The position numbers and the translations under genes were made by a program. From Ralstonia mannitolilytica (GTDB taxonomy: Bacteria; Pseudomonadota; Gammaproteobacteria; Burkholderiales; Burkholderiaceae), in the NCBI RefSeq assembly GCF_905397375.1, contig NZ_CAJPVG010000001.1:1-64000 (forward strand): a stretch of 64,000 nt of DNA, in the 5' to 3' direction. Each line of letters begins with the position of its first letter. Within the stretch, counting starts at the first letter, position 1. This document shows, piece by piece, positions 7,761 through 15,817 of this stretch. The notes below the pieces were generated by a model that saw nothing but the letters and a program-made list of their open reading frames with translations, was not told where the DNA came from and ran no database searches.

Positions 7761-8687
7761 ATGCGACATCCCGAAGACCTCGATCTCAAGATCGACCTGG
7801 ATACCGAAGACAGTGCGACCAACCAGGCAGCCGCACGGCGCACCACGCTGGTGAGCGTGGGCGTCAACCTGAGCTTGACCGTTGCACAAGTCGTGGCGGG
7901 CATCCTGGCCGGCTCCCAGGCGTTGGTGGCCGATGCCATCCACTCGTTGTCCGATTTGATCTCGGACTTCGTTGTGCTGTTTGCCAGCCACCACAGCCAG
8001 AAAGGACCGGATGCAACTCACCACTATGGCCACCAGCGCTTCGAGAACGCCGCGTCGCTAGTGCTCGGCTTGCTATTGCTGGCCGTCGGCGTCGGCATGC
8101 TTTGGAATGCAGTGGTGAAGCTGGAGCACCCCGAGGCCATTCAGCCAGTCAAGCTCATCGGCCTGTGGGTCGCTCTCGGGGCGCTGGCGGCAAAGGAGCT
8201 GCTGTTCCGCTACATGCTGGCCGTTGCCGAGCGTGTGCGCTCCAGCATGCTGGTCGCCAACGCCTGGCACGCACGCTCGGACGCCGCCTCGTCGCTGGTG
8301 GTGGCGCTCGGCATTGTGGGCAATGTGTTCGGCTACCGCCTGCTTGATCCTGTGGCTGCCCTGATCGTCGGCCTGATGGTGACGCGCATGGGTTGGCACT
8401 TCGGGTGGGAGGCGCTGCACGATCTCATGGACCGTGCCGTCGACCAGGAAACCGTTGAGGCGATCCACCAAACGATGCTGGAAACGCCGGGCGTGCACGG
8501 CGTACACGACGTCAAGACCCGCCGCATGGGCGACATGATCCTGGTCGATGTCCACCTGGAAGTCGATGCGCGTGCCAACGTGAGACAAGGCCACGACATT
8601 GCATTGGAAGCGCGGCGCCGCGTCATGCTGCGCCGCGATGTGCTCAACGTAATGACCCACGTGGACCCTGTGGAGGCACCGACCTAA
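7761..8687 (+). CDS. Cation diffusion facilitator (CDF) metal exporter
   Basis: A 308-residue six-span CDF protein that exports divalent cations from the cytosol. Metal-site motifs are visible in the second membrane segment (LVADAIHSLSDLISDF) and the fifth (NAWHARSDAASSLVVALG), the HxxxD and DxxxD signatures. A C-terminal cytoplasmic ferredoxin-like domain follows (VHDVKTRRMGDMILVDVHLE). There is a HYGH-type loop after the second segment (HHYGHQRFENAA), as in FieF/MamM-like proteins. No long His-rich interconnecting loop of the CzcD type is present. It lies 113 bases after the RND operon on the same strand and probably works with it by exporting metal to the periplasm. Confidence 0.88.
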   Translation: MRHPEDLDLKIDLDTEDSATNQAAARRTTLVSVGVNLSLTVAQVVAGILAGSQALVADAIHSLSDLISDFVVLFASHHSQKGPDATHHYGHQRFENAASLVLGLLLLAVGVGMLWNAVVKLEHPEAIQPVKLIGLWVALGALAAKELLFRYMLAVAERVRSSMLVANAWHARSDAASSLVVALGIVGNVFGYRLLDPVAALIVGLMVTRMGWHFGWEALHDLMDRAVDQETVEAIHQTMLETPGVHGVHDVKTRRMGDMILVDVHLEVDARANVRQGHDIALEARRRVMLRRDVLNVMTHVDPVEAPT

Positions 8688-8835
8688 ACGTGTTTTCCTT
8701 TTTGATCTGCAACAACTGTTTTCCGTATCGCGGCGGCGATCGATCAGAAGTCGCTGCTCCGTAACGGGGCATGCGAGTACATAGATGTTGTACTGCGCAG
8801 CCATGATTCACACACTCCAATTTCTAGGTGGTTTT

Positions 8836-9360
8836 ATGCGCTCTGAACAGAAGTACTCCCTTGCCATGCGATCCCTGCATTGGCTGGTATTCCTGGCCGT
8901 CACGATTGCCGTGGTGGCGATCGAGATCCACGACTTTTTTCCCAAAGGCAGCACCGCGCGCACCGCGGCATTTGCGGTTCATCAGACCGCGGGGCTGTCC
9001 GTGCTCGCGTTGATGGTGCTGCGTTTATTTGTCCGCTGGGGAACCCAGCCGCCGGCACCGGTCCCTGGCCCACAACTGCTGCAGCGTGCAGCATGCCTCA
9101 CGCATGGCGTGCTCTACCTGTTGATGGTCGGGATGCCCATTCTTGGCGTGCTGGCGCTGGCCTGGGGTGGTAAGCCGATTCAGCCGTTCGGGCTGACTTT
9201 GACGCTCCCCCTTTTGCAGGACAAGAGCTTGGCGAGCCTCAGCAAGGAGGTGCATGAGTCAGGTGCCACGCTCGTGTACATCTTTGTTGGGCTGCATGCG
9301 GCCGCAGCGCTCTGGCATGAGTTCATGCTGAAAGACCGATTGTTGCGTCGCATGATCTAG
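8836..9360 (+). CDS. Cytochrome b561 family protein
   Basis: A 174-residue four-span membrane protein with the bacterial cytochrome b561 pattern: LAMRSLHWLVFLAVTIAVVA in the first segment, FAVHQTAGLSVLALMVLRLF in the second, LTHGVLYLLMVGMPILGVLA in the third and VGLHAAAALWHEFMLKD in the last. The paired histidines are likely heme ligands. Such proteins oxidise quinols or take part in redox stress defence. The ATG at 8836 follows AGGTGG (8826-8831) and gives the usual MRSEQKYS start. An upstream in-frame start at 8785 would add 17 untypical residues. Confidence 0.85.
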   Translation: MRSEQKYSLAMRSLHWLVFLAVTIAVVAIEIHDFFPKGSTARTAAFAVHQTAGLSVLALMVLRLFVRWGTQPPAPVPGPQLLQRAACLTHGVLYLLMVGMPILGVLALAWGGKPIQPFGLTLTLPLLQDKSLASLSKEVHESGATLVYIFVGLHAAAALWHEFMLKDRLLRRMI

Positions 9361-9408
9361 CGCAGCAAACGGTTCTTCCAGGTCGCTATTCGTGCAGGCC
9401 CATCGTTC

Positions 9409-9573
9409 ATGGAATCCGGCTTCCGTCATCTCAATATAGCGCTGCTCGCTGTCTCGGCCGCGACGCTGGCGGCCGGATTGTTGGCGCGCTACCTGCGGGC
9501 CGACCAAGATAAGCCGACCCGCTATCATAAGCCTCTCGGTGATGAAGGCGGCGCTTGTTATTTCGTTTGGTAA
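9409..9573 (+). CDS. Small membrane protein, 54 residues, unknown function
   Basis: A short frame just after the cytochrome b561 gene with an N-terminal hydrophobic segment (LNIALLAVSAATLAAGLLAR) followed by a charged tail and a final ACYFVW. The shape is that of a single-span small protein. I recognise no family and see no strong ribosome-binding site. Its spacing (48 bases) and strand make co-transcription with the cytochrome possible. It could also be a chance frame. Confidence 0.35.
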   Translation: MESGFRHLNIALLAVSAATLAAGLLARYLRADQDKPTRYHKPLGDEGGACYFVW

Positions 9574-9580
9574 TTAGGCG

Positions 9581-10618
9581 TCAGGCCGGTTTTGGCCGCT
9601 GGCCAGCGCGTCCAACTGGCGCTTTCTTCAACACATCTACCAACCGGCGCGTCGTTGCCGCCTCGGTCTCGGCGCGCTCAGCGCGTCGCAGCGCTTCCTG
9701 CAGCTGCAACTGAGTCTGCGCCAGTTGATCGGCCGCCGCGCGCAGCTGAGCCACGGCGGCGTCTGCCTGCTGCTGCGCCCCGCCCAGTTCCGCGCGCAAG
9801 GCGCCGATCGCGTTGGCGTGCTGAACAGCCGCCTGCTGTATCTCGGCCCGAGTGGCCACAAGCTGCGCGCGCAGTTCTTCCGCCAGCTTCTCGCTCTTCT
9901 GGCGAGCGGTACGCTCCTGGTCGATCTCGCGCAGTGCTCGCTTCTCGTGACTGGCCGCGCGCATGTCGGCTGCGTCAGCACGTTCCCGTTCACGCTCAAG
10001 CTGAGCGCCGAACTCGGTCCGCAGCTCCGTCAACTGCCGTGTCGCTTCATCCAGTTGCCGGCGGGCCTCCTGCAGACGGGCATCGGTCGCGGCATGGGCT
10101 TGGCGTTCGGTGGACAGCGCCTCCTGCTGCTCCGTGAGCTGTGCGCGAACGGCATCGAGCTGCGTCTGGGTCGCTGCCGTCGCCTGCCGGGCAGCTTCCG
10201 ATTCGGCGGCCGCCTGGTCACGTGCCGTCTCGGCAGCGTGCACCTGGTGGCGCGCTTCGGCCCGTAGCGCGGCAAGTTCACCGGTCGCGGCCGACGAGGC
10301 GGCCTGCCAGATCGTCAGCACGGCCTCGGCCGCGACCTGCTTCATGGCGTCGGGGAGCTCCGGGTGGTCGATCTTGACGCGCGTCTTTTCCCGCAAGTCC
10401 TGCCAGAAGCGGTTCAGCACGTCGGTCGGCGTGCTCATGCTGCCCTTGCGCACCAGGCTGTAGAGCTTGTTGGCCGTCGGCGTGACGCCGTAGCGAAAAA
10501 ACAGCAGCGCACAGACCTCCCGGTAAAGCTCGCGGGTATCGGTGAAACGGCCGCGCAGCGCGGCGATATCGGCTTGCAGGGCTTGGTCTTCCACAGTGGA
10601 AGCGGGGTCGAGCGTCAT
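9581..10618 (-). CDS. KfrA-like DNA-binding coiled-coil protein
   Basis: A 345-residue protein with an N-terminal helical DNA-binding region like the plasmid KfrA_N domain (IAALRGRFTDTRELYREVC, FRYGVTPTANKLYSLVRKGS, LNRFWQDLREKTRVKIDHPE), then about 200 residues of continuous coiled coil rich in Ala, Gln, Glu and Arg, and a short basic tail. KfrA-type proteins are autoregulators on broad-host-range plasmids, and relatives occur on integrative elements. The ATG at 10618 is preferred to a TTG at 10660. It is transcribed divergently from the next gene, with tandem palindromes between them. It supports the view that 9.5-14 kb came from a mobile element. Confidence 0.78.
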   Translation of the reverse strand: MTLDPASTVEDQALQADIAALRGRFTDTRELYREVCALLFFRYGVTPTANKLYSLVRKGSMSTPTDVLNRFWQDLREKTRVKIDHPELPDAMKQVAAEAVLTIWQAASSAATGELAALRAEARHQVHAAETARDQAAAESEAARQATAATQTQLDAVRAQLTEQQEALSTERQAHAATDARLQEARRQLDEATRQLTELRTEFGAQLERERERADAADMRAASHEKRALREIDQERTARQKSEKLAEELRAQLVATRAEIQQAAVQHANAIGALRAELGGAQQQADAAVAQLRAAADQLAQTQLQLQEALRRAERAETEAATTRRLVDVLKKAPVGRAGQRPKPA

Positions 10619-10798
10619 GGTCGCGGGCTTTGTTTGCGTCTTGGAAGTAAAATAATACAACGTAAACCGATTGATTCCCTATTATCCGCCGCAGTCTTTA
10701 GACATAATGGCGCTTCTGTCTAGTGATCATGTCACAGTGGCCCGGCCTAACGCGTCTCGCTCAAAGTGACTTGGCGGACAGTTGATTGCGCGGCGTTC

Positions 10799-10831
10799 AA
10801 TCACTATGATTGGTTTTTAATCACAATGATT
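10799..10831. promoter_or_regulatory. Tandem palindromic operator-like repeats
   Basis: Two 13-bp near-palindromes, AATCACTATGATT (10799-10811) and AATCACAATGATT (10819-10831), lie exactly 20 bases apart, about two turns of the helix. They differ by one base. They sit 18 bases before the DUF2807-like gene and about 180 bases from the kfrA-like start, so a dimeric regulator, possibly the KfrA-like protein, could control one or both genes. An AT-rich stretch around them would suit a promoter. Confidence 0.55.
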
Positions 10832-10848
10832 TGCCTGTGCTATAGCCG

Positions 10849-11568
10849 ATGAGCCTCAACATGCCCTCCCCAATGAAAGACACTGCCTGGGATCGCCTTG
10901 AGAACGCCATCAAGGAGGACCGTCCCCTGCAACCGATCCGCAAGCTCGTCATCAGGGGCTCGGTCGATGTGGTGTTCCGGCGCGCGGACACGCCCGCACT
11001 CGTGGTAGCCGGTGAAAGTGCCGACGCGGTGGCGGCGGTCCGGACCGAGTACAAAGGCGACAAGCTGGTCATCGAGCGCGAAGGCGTATCGATCAGCTTT
11101 GGCAGCGGCCACATGACTTTCCACGGCACGGTCGGCTCGGTGGTGATGGGCGACATCGTGAACGGCCAAGCCACCGGGCAGACGGTTTCGCTTCGCCAGC
11201 CTCGCGCGGTGGTGAGCCTCGCGCTGCCCGAGTCCCCCGCGGTCAAGATCAAGGGCAGCGGCGACGTCACCTTGCTCGATCTGCGGCAAGATGCCCTGGA
11301 CCTGGAGATTCAGGGTTCGGGCGACATCACCGTCTCCGGCGAGGTCACCCGCCTGCACGTGCAGGTCGCGGGCTCCGGCGATGTCGATGCCAGCGAGCTG
11401 ATCGCCGAGTCGGCCGACCTGTCAGTAGCGGGTTCCGGCGACATCGAGGCCTTCGTGCGCTCCGACGTGCGCGCCCGCGTCGCGGGCTCCGGAGACATCG
11501 TCGTGCGGGGCAACCCGCCGCGCCGGGACGACCGGGTGGCCGGCTCCGGCAAGATCAAATTCCGCTGA
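10849..11568 (+). CDS. DUF2807-like GSGD-repeat beta-helix protein without signal peptide
   Basis: A 239-residue protein. The first 110 residues are a mixed region (KLVIRGSVDVVFRRADTPAL). From about residue 135 a repeat unit of 20-25 residues recurs six times with the motif G-S-G-D/K-I/V (KGSGDV, QGSGDI, AGSGDV, AGSGDI, AGSGDI, AGSGKI). This matches the DUF2807 (putative head GIN) family, which folds as a right-handed beta-helix. Most members carry a signal peptide and are surface or periplasmic. None is seen here, so a cytoplasmic location is predicted. The start could also be the ATG at 10861. Confidence 0.72.
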   Translation: MSLNMPSPMKDTAWDRLENAIKEDRPLQPIRKLVIRGSVDVVFRRADTPALVVAGESADAVAAVRTEYKGDKLVIEREGVSISFGSGHMTFHGTVGSVVMGDIVNGQATGQTVSLRQPRAVVSLALPESPAVKIKGSGDVTLLDLRQDALDLEIQGSGDITVSGEVTRLHVQVAGSGDVDASELIAESADLSVAGSGDIEAFVRSDVRARVAGSGDIVVRGNPPRRDDRVAGSGKIKFR

Positions 11569-11619
11569 CGGCGCCGGGCACTTCGCCCGACTGTATTGAC
11601 CCGATTTCAGGAGGACGCC

Positions 11620-11889
11620 ATGTCCAAGACCGAAACCCGCGTATTGACCGCCCACGTCCCGGTGCCGCTGGCCGAAAAGGTTGACCAACTGGCCGACCGC
11701 CTCGAACGCTCGCGCGGCTGGATCATGAAGCAGGCGCTGTCTGCCTGGATTGCCCAGGAAGAGGAGCGCGATCGCCTCACCCGTGAGGCACTGGCCGATG
11801 TGGACGCCGGCCGCGTCATCGGTCACCAAGCGGTGCAGGCCTGGGCGGACAGCCTGGGCACCGGTGAACCGCTGGCGGTGCCGCGCTGA
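11620..11889 (+). CDS. Ribbon-helix-helix antitoxin (ParD/CopG-like)
   Basis: An 89-residue protein whose N-terminus (TRVLTAHVPVPLAEKVDQLA then DRLERSRGWIMKQALSAWI) is a ribbon-helix-helix DNA-binding fold, with an acidic tail that would bind the toxin. The ATG at 11620 follows CAGGAGG at a good distance. An upstream in-frame start at 11596 is less likely. The last base of its TGA stop is shared with the toxin ATG. Such antitoxins repress their own promoter and neutralise the toxin. Confidence 0.85.
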   Translation: MSKTETRVLTAHVPVPLAEKVDQLADRLERSRGWIMKQALSAWIAQEEERDRLTREALADVDAGRVIGHQAVQAWADSLGTGEPLAVPR

Positions 11890-12164
11890 TGGAACTGCAG
11901 TGGACTGGAAAGGCGCAGGAAGACCTCGCACGCCTGTACGAGTTTCTCGCCCCGGTGAACCAGCCAGCGGCAGCGCGCGCAGTGCAGGCGTTGATCAAGG
12001 CGCCAGAGACCCTGTTGACCAATCCGCGCGTGGGTGAGCAACTGTTCCAATTCGAGCCACGCGAAGTACGGCGCATCCTCGTCGGCCAGTATGAGATGCG
12101 CTACGAGATCCAGGGCGACACCATCTACGTGCTGCGGCTGTGGCACACCCGCGAAGACCGATAA
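11889..12164 (+). CDS. RelE/ParE-superfamily toxin
   Basis: A 91-residue protein with the ParE/RelE fold signature: LQWTGKAQEDLARLYEFLAP at the start, ARAVQALIKAPETLLTNPRV in the middle, and the C-terminal strands VRRILVGQYEMRYEIQGDTI and VLRLWHTREDR. This ending is typical of ParE-like gyrase poisons or RelE-like ribosome-dependent nucleases, and which of the two cannot be decided here. It starts on the last base of the antitoxin stop codon, the usual arrangement of type II pairs. The pair probably stabilises the surrounding mobile block. Confidence 0.85.
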   Translation: MELQWTGKAQEDLARLYEFLAPVNQPAAARAVQALIKAPETLLTNPRVGEQLFQFEPREVRRILVGQYEMRYEIQGDTIYVLRLWHTREDR

Positions 12165-12178
12165 CAGGAGGCAAGACC

Positions 12179-12820
12179 ATGCTGGAGTACCGGCTGACGC
12201 CGAACCATGCCGGCGTCGCGTTGTGGGGCGATTTCGCGGCGCTGGAACGGCTGCATGGTTTCATCCACTACGTCGTGCAGGAAAGCGTCTACATCGAGGA
12301 CAAGGAGGGTTTTGTGCTCGGCCTCGCGTACGACGTACGCAAAGCCTACTCGGGGCAGCGCAGCGTCGACCATCGCGGCGACACCAAGGACGACCGCTGC
12401 CGCATTTACGGCGTCGAAGTCCTGTGGCCGGTGCTCCTGACCCAGGTCGGCGTGCTGCGCCAGGCCATGGCCTTCGTCCCGACCAACAAGCTCGACCAGG
12501 CGATCATGTTCGAGTTGGAGCACGTGGTCGAATCGGCAGTACGCGCCGCCACGCCGGTGTTGGCCGATGAAGTCATCCACCGCACACGGTCCGCCTCGAA
12601 CGCGACCTACGTGCACCTGGAGAGCGTGCTCGATAGCCGCTGTCGGTACTTCATTGCGCTGCCGCCCAAACAGCGCCTCAAGATGCTGCCCAAGGTGATG
12701 GCGACATTCGATCCGATGTATGGATACCTGGCCAAGTCGGATGTCACGATGCGCCCCGATGTCATCCCGCCCACCGCCTTCATCGACAGCGATGAAGACT
12801 GGCCGGACTTCGAGTGGTGA
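12179..12820 (+). CDS. Conserved hypothetical protein (possibly DUF6904-like)
   Basis: A 213-residue soluble protein that begins MLEYRLTPNHAGVALWGDFA and contains LERLHGFIHYVVQES, RIYGVEVLWPVLLTQVGVLR, and near the C-terminus PKQRLKMLPKVMATFDPMYG. From memory this resembles a family of unknown function (DUF6904) often found beside toxin-antitoxin genes and recombinases, but I am only moderately sure. The start ATG at 12179 follows AGGAGG. It lies 14 bases after the toxin gene, so it is likely part of that operon. No catalytic motif is evident. Confidence 0.65.
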   Translation: MLEYRLTPNHAGVALWGDFAALERLHGFIHYVVQESVYIEDKEGFVLGLAYDVRKAYSGQRSVDHRGDTKDDRCRIYGVEVLWPVLLTQVGVLRQAMAFVPTNKLDQAIMFELEHVVESAVRAATPVLADEVIHRTRSASNATYVHLESVLDSRCRYFIALPPKQRLKMLPKVMATFDPMYGYLAKSDVTMRPDVIPPTAFIDSDEDWPDFEW

Positions 12821-12866
12821 TGCACATGCAGTCCATTCCGGCTGACCTGACCGCACCTCTTCATTG

Positions 12867-14063
12867 ATGACCCAGCTTGTTCCTTCGTTCAACGGCCCCG
12901 CACAGGCCATCGAGCAGTTGCGCATCCCGCCGGTACTATCGGGGGCCAACGGCGGCAACCGTGCGCGCGCAGGCACCCGCCAAATCACGGCGGACGATGA
13001 TCTGTCCGCCGTTGCTGCGTGGCTCGCACGCTATGCCGCGGTTCCAGGCACGGTTGCGACCTATCGCAAGGAAGCCGAGCGCCTGATGTTGTGGGCGATC
13101 CTGCAGCACGGCAAGCCGCTGTCCTCGCTCACGCACGAAGACCTGTTGGTGTATGAGCGCTTCCTGGCCGACCCGCAGCCGGCATGGCGCTGGGTCATGG
13201 CCTCGCGCAAGAAGCTGGCGCGAACATCGCCCGATTGGCGCCCGTTTGCCGGCCCGCTGTCGCCCACGAGCGTGCGGCATGCGATGACGATCCTCAACGC
13301 GCTGTTCGCTTGGCTCGTCGAAGCGGGGTATCTGGCCGGCAATCCGTTGTCGCTCGCACGCCGGCGCGGCACCAAGGCGCCGCCGCGCGTGACGCGGTAC
13401 CTGACGCACGACCTTTGGGATACCGTTCGAGCCACGATCGAGACGATGCCCGTCACGACCGAACGCGACCGGCTGCATGCGGCCCGTTGCCGGTGGCTGT
13501 TCTCGGTCTTGTACCTCGCCGGCCTGCGTGCGGCGGAAATCGCCAGTACGCCGATGGGCGCGGTGTTCTGCCGACGCGATGCCACTGGCGTCGAGCGCTG
13601 GTGGATCGAGGTCAAGGGCAAGGGCGACAAGACACGACTGGTCCCTGCCACCGACGAACTGATCGCGGAACTGGCACGCTACCGGCGCATCTGTGGCTTG
13701 CCGCCGTCGCCGCAGGCCGGTGAAACGCGCCCTTTGCTGCTGCCCGTGATCAGACCGGAAAAGCCGCTCTCGCGCGCGGCGATTCACTTGATCGTCAAAG
13801 AGGTGTTCAAGCTGGCGGCTGACCGGCTGCGGTCTCAGGGGCCTGAGTTCAACGTGCAGGCGGATCGGCTGGCCAGCGCATCGTCCCACTGGCTGCGCCA
13901 TACCGCCGGCACCCACATGACCGACAGCCATGTCGACCTGCGTTTCGTGCGCGACAACCTCGGCCACGCGTCGCTCACCACGACCAGCATCTACCTGCAC
14001 ACCGAAGAGGATCTGCGCCACGCGGCGACGCAGGCGAACCACCGGCTGGGCTGGGGCACCTAA
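12867..14063 (+). CDS. Tyrosine recombinase / phage-type integrase
   Basis: A 398-residue site-specific recombinase. The N-terminal part holds a SAM-like core-binding domain (AVAAWLARYAAVPGTVATYR). The C-terminal catalytic domain shows all key residues: Arg in YLAGLRAAEIAS, Lys in VKGKGDKTRLVP, His-x-x-Arg in SHWLRHTAGTHM, His in LGHASLTTTS, and the nucleophile Tyr in SIYLHTEEDLRHA. The ATG at 12867 is directly preceded by an in-frame TTG. It is the last gene of the forward block that starts with the GSGD-repeat protein. No attachment site could be recognised, so whether it moves this block is not shown. Confidence 0.9.
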   Translation: MTQLVPSFNGPAQAIEQLRIPPVLSGANGGNRARAGTRQITADDDLSAVAAWLARYAAVPGTVATYRKEAERLMLWAILQHGKPLSSLTHEDLLVYERFLADPQPAWRWVMASRKKLARTSPDWRPFAGPLSPTSVRHAMTILNALFAWLVEAGYLAGNPLSLARRRGTKAPPRVTRYLTHDLWDTVRATIETMPVTTERDRLHAARCRWLFSVLYLAGLRAAEIASTPMGAVFCRRDATGVERWWIEVKGKGDKTRLVPATDELIAELARYRRICGLPPSPQAGETRPLLLPVIRPEKPLSRAAIHLIVKEVFKLAADRLRSQGPEFNVQADRLASASSHWLRHTAGTHMTDSHVDLRFVRDNLGHASLTTTSIYLHTEEDLRHAATQANHRLGWGT

Positions 14064-14100
14064 GCGTACCCAGGTAGGTACCGTAGAGGGACAGCCTGAG

Positions 14101-14355
14101 TCATCCAGCTTTGTCGTCGGGGTGCGTCCAATCCGACAAGGCGATCAACTCGTTCAGTTCGTCGTCTGGGATCGAGAGCAACCAGGCACGTAGCTCATCC
14201 TCATTCATCTCGACCGGGTTCTTGTCGAGGTCTACGATGCGCCAACGCAACCGCTCGCGGGCTTCCACGTTGAGCGGTGGCGGAAGAATCGGATGCGAGT
14301 GCGAACCGCTCGCACCCGATTTCGGCCTCAGACGGAACCCATAAAAGGTCTTCAT
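14101..14355 (-). CDS. Small hypothetical protein (84 residues)
   Basis: An 84-residue protein with a basic N-terminus (MKTFYGFRLRPKSGASGSHS), a Pro-rich link and an acidic C-terminal half (MNEDELRAWLLSIPDDELNE). I do not recognise the family. It is the last gene of a reverse-strand series that begins at the unknown gene before vgrG or within the small-gene cluster. Codon use looks normal for the region, which favours a real gene. Confidence 0.5.
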   Translation of the reverse strand: MKTFYGFRLRPKSGASGSHSHPILPPPLNVEARERLRWRIVDLDKNPVEMNEDELRAWLLSIPDDELNELIALSDWTHPDDKAG

Positions 14356-14376
14356 TGCACTACCGACGGGCCGAGG

Positions 14377-14721
14377 TCAGTCCGTGAAACCGACCAGCCA
14401 CTGATTGTCGTGGTCGAACAAGTAGGCCACCACGGTCCTATGCTTTTGGATCTGGGCCGCCTGCTTGGCGGCGCCGCGATAGTCTGCGAACACCTTGGCC
14501 AGGTCCGGGTTGGCACCATACCGATAGACCGTGACCCCGCGTTGGGACTCCATGGCATCGGCCAGGAATTCGTCGCTATCGGGCAGGTGCACGACGTAGC
14601 CCACGAACTTCGCGGACGCCGCAAAACCCATACTTTCGCGCATGGCCTCGGGGCTCGGTACCGCGCCAATGGCAGCCTCCACACGTTCTGTCTGACTGCC
14701 GCGCCGCTTGGCCTCACCCAT
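14377..14721 (-). CDS. MGEAKRRG-type small protein of unknown function
   Basis: A 114-residue protein. I chose the ATG at 14721, which gives the N-terminus MGEAKRRGSQTERVEAAIGA. MGEAKRRG is a recurrent start in small bacterial proteins of unknown role. The rest (FVGYVVHLPDSDEFLADAME, VTVYRYGANPDLAKVFADYR, TVVAYLFDHDNQWLVGFTD) looks like a compact alpha/beta fold. Its first 8 bases overlap the end of the next gene upstream, whose product begins with the related MVGQAKQRG. The two are probably translated together. Longer upstream frames start inside that gene. Confidence 0.6.
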   Translation of the reverse strand: MGEAKRRGSQTERVEAAIGAVPSPEAMRESMGFAASAKFVGYVVHLPDSDEFLADAMESQRGVTVYRYGANPDLAKVFADYRGAAKQAAQIQKHRTVVAYLFDHDNQWLVGFTD

Positions 14722-15067
14722 GGTGAGTACCTCCGGACGGGCCGTCGAGCGGGAGGTAGCGCCCATCGGACGATTGGCTGCCGACGACGCCTTCGCTGCC
14801 AATCATGTCCTGCCACGCAAGGATGGAATCGGCCACCGCATCGGAGTCGCCCTTGAATGCGACGACCGACTCCCCGCACGTCGGGCACGGCCCGCCAAAG
14901 GCCGCATCGATACCGGCCAGGCCGCGCGTGCCCAGCGCCTCAAACTCGGCAAACGCCGTTTTGCAGCTGCCGCACACCAGCGTCTCCGGGCGCAGCGCCG
15001 CCAGTTTGGCGTGCGCTTGCGCCACCCGTTGTTCTTTGGTCCCGCGTTGTTTTGCTTGTCCCACCAT
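14714..15067 (-). CDS. Zinc-ribbon protein with MGQAKQRG-like N-terminus
   Basis: A 117-residue protein that starts MVGQAKQRGTKEQRVAQAHA, like the MGEAKRRG protein that follows. The core has two CxxC pairs about 30 residues apart (LVCGSCKTAF and GGPCPTCGES), a likely zinc ribbon, then a hydrophilic C-terminus with DSDAVADSILAWQDM. The stop codon lies 8 bases inside the next gene. Function is unknown. Zinc ribbons with a basic N-terminal tail often bind nucleic acid or ribosomes, but that is only a suggestion. Confidence 0.6.
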   Translation of the reverse strand: MVGQAKQRGTKEQRVAQAHAKLAALRPETLVCGSCKTAFAEFEALGTRGLAGIDAAFGGPCPTCGESVVAFKGDSDAVADSILAWQDMIGSEGVVGSQSSDGRYLPLDGPSGGTHHG

Positions 15068-15123
15068 TTCTCCCTTGTTGATACGGCCTGAGCCGGCAAA
15101 GTCAGAGCGCGGTCAGCGGGCCG

Positions 15124-15783
15124 CTATTCTTCAGGCATCCAGTAAAACTCACCCGCATCCACGTCTTCCAAGATACGCGGCTCCGGCGCTCCCTTCTGCT
15201 CGACCGAGACAATCGTGCCGTGTCCGTACATGCGTTGGCCGACCTTTGGAAACTCCACGATCGCGATCACGGGTACCGCGAACGATGTTTCTTGGTTGTA
15301 GGCGTAGGCGTCCCCTGAAACCTCAATCCTCAGAATATCCGGCACTTGATCTTCGGCGCAATGGCAGCGGCTTGAGGTCGCTCTCTTGACATCCGGGTAA
15401 CCGACCAATCGCTGGATGGCGTGGATTCGGGAATTGGACGTGTCCTCGAAAACAAGTTCAGCCGCGTTGTGCATGCCGCCGATGGTGGTCAGCCAAAATG
15501 GCGTAATGCCGCTGGGTCGAAGCGCCAAGGAAACGTCTCGCCACTGCGCTTCAGTCACGGCAAGTCCGAGGTCCTCCGCGCGTGCGAGTCCCGCCGCATC
15601 GTCGAACAGGACATAGTGGGGCTTGCCATTCAGGGTGTCGAGATCCGTCGCGCGAAGCGACGCGTACGTTCGGTGGCCGAGGCAGGCAGCGAGGAGCTGA
15701 TGCACTTGGCCGAGTTTGATTTTGGGAGCTTGCTTGACAAGGAGGGCGTGCGCGATGCCGCTCCAGCGGGAGAACTGGTCCAT
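15124..15783 (-). CDS. Hypothetical protein (219 residues)
   Basis: A soluble protein with an N-terminal helical motif (KLGQVHQLLAACLGHRTYAS) that recurs in uncharacterised bacterial proteins before variable C-terminal domains. The C-terminal half is beta-rich (DILRIEVSGDAYAYNQETSF, VIAIVEFPKVGQRMYGHGTI) and has CHC (SSRCHCAED) in the middle. No known catalytic motif is seen. Its place downstream of a type VI effector cassette allows a role as accessory or orphan immunity protein, which is a guess. Confidence 0.55.
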   Translation of the reverse strand: MDQFSRWSGIAHALLVKQAPKIKLGQVHQLLAACLGHRTYASLRATDLDTLNGKPHYVLFDDAAGLARAEDLGLAVTEAQWRDVSLALRPSGITPFWLTTIGGMHNAAELVFEDTSNSRIHAIQRLVGYPDVKRATSSRCHCAEDQVPDILRIEVSGDAYAYNQETSFAVPVIAIVEFPKVGQRMYGHGTIVSVEQKGAPEPRILEDVDAGEFYWMPEE

Positions 15784-15817
15784 GGTTGTCTCTCAGAGCA
15801 CAGCGAACGTTGAGCGT

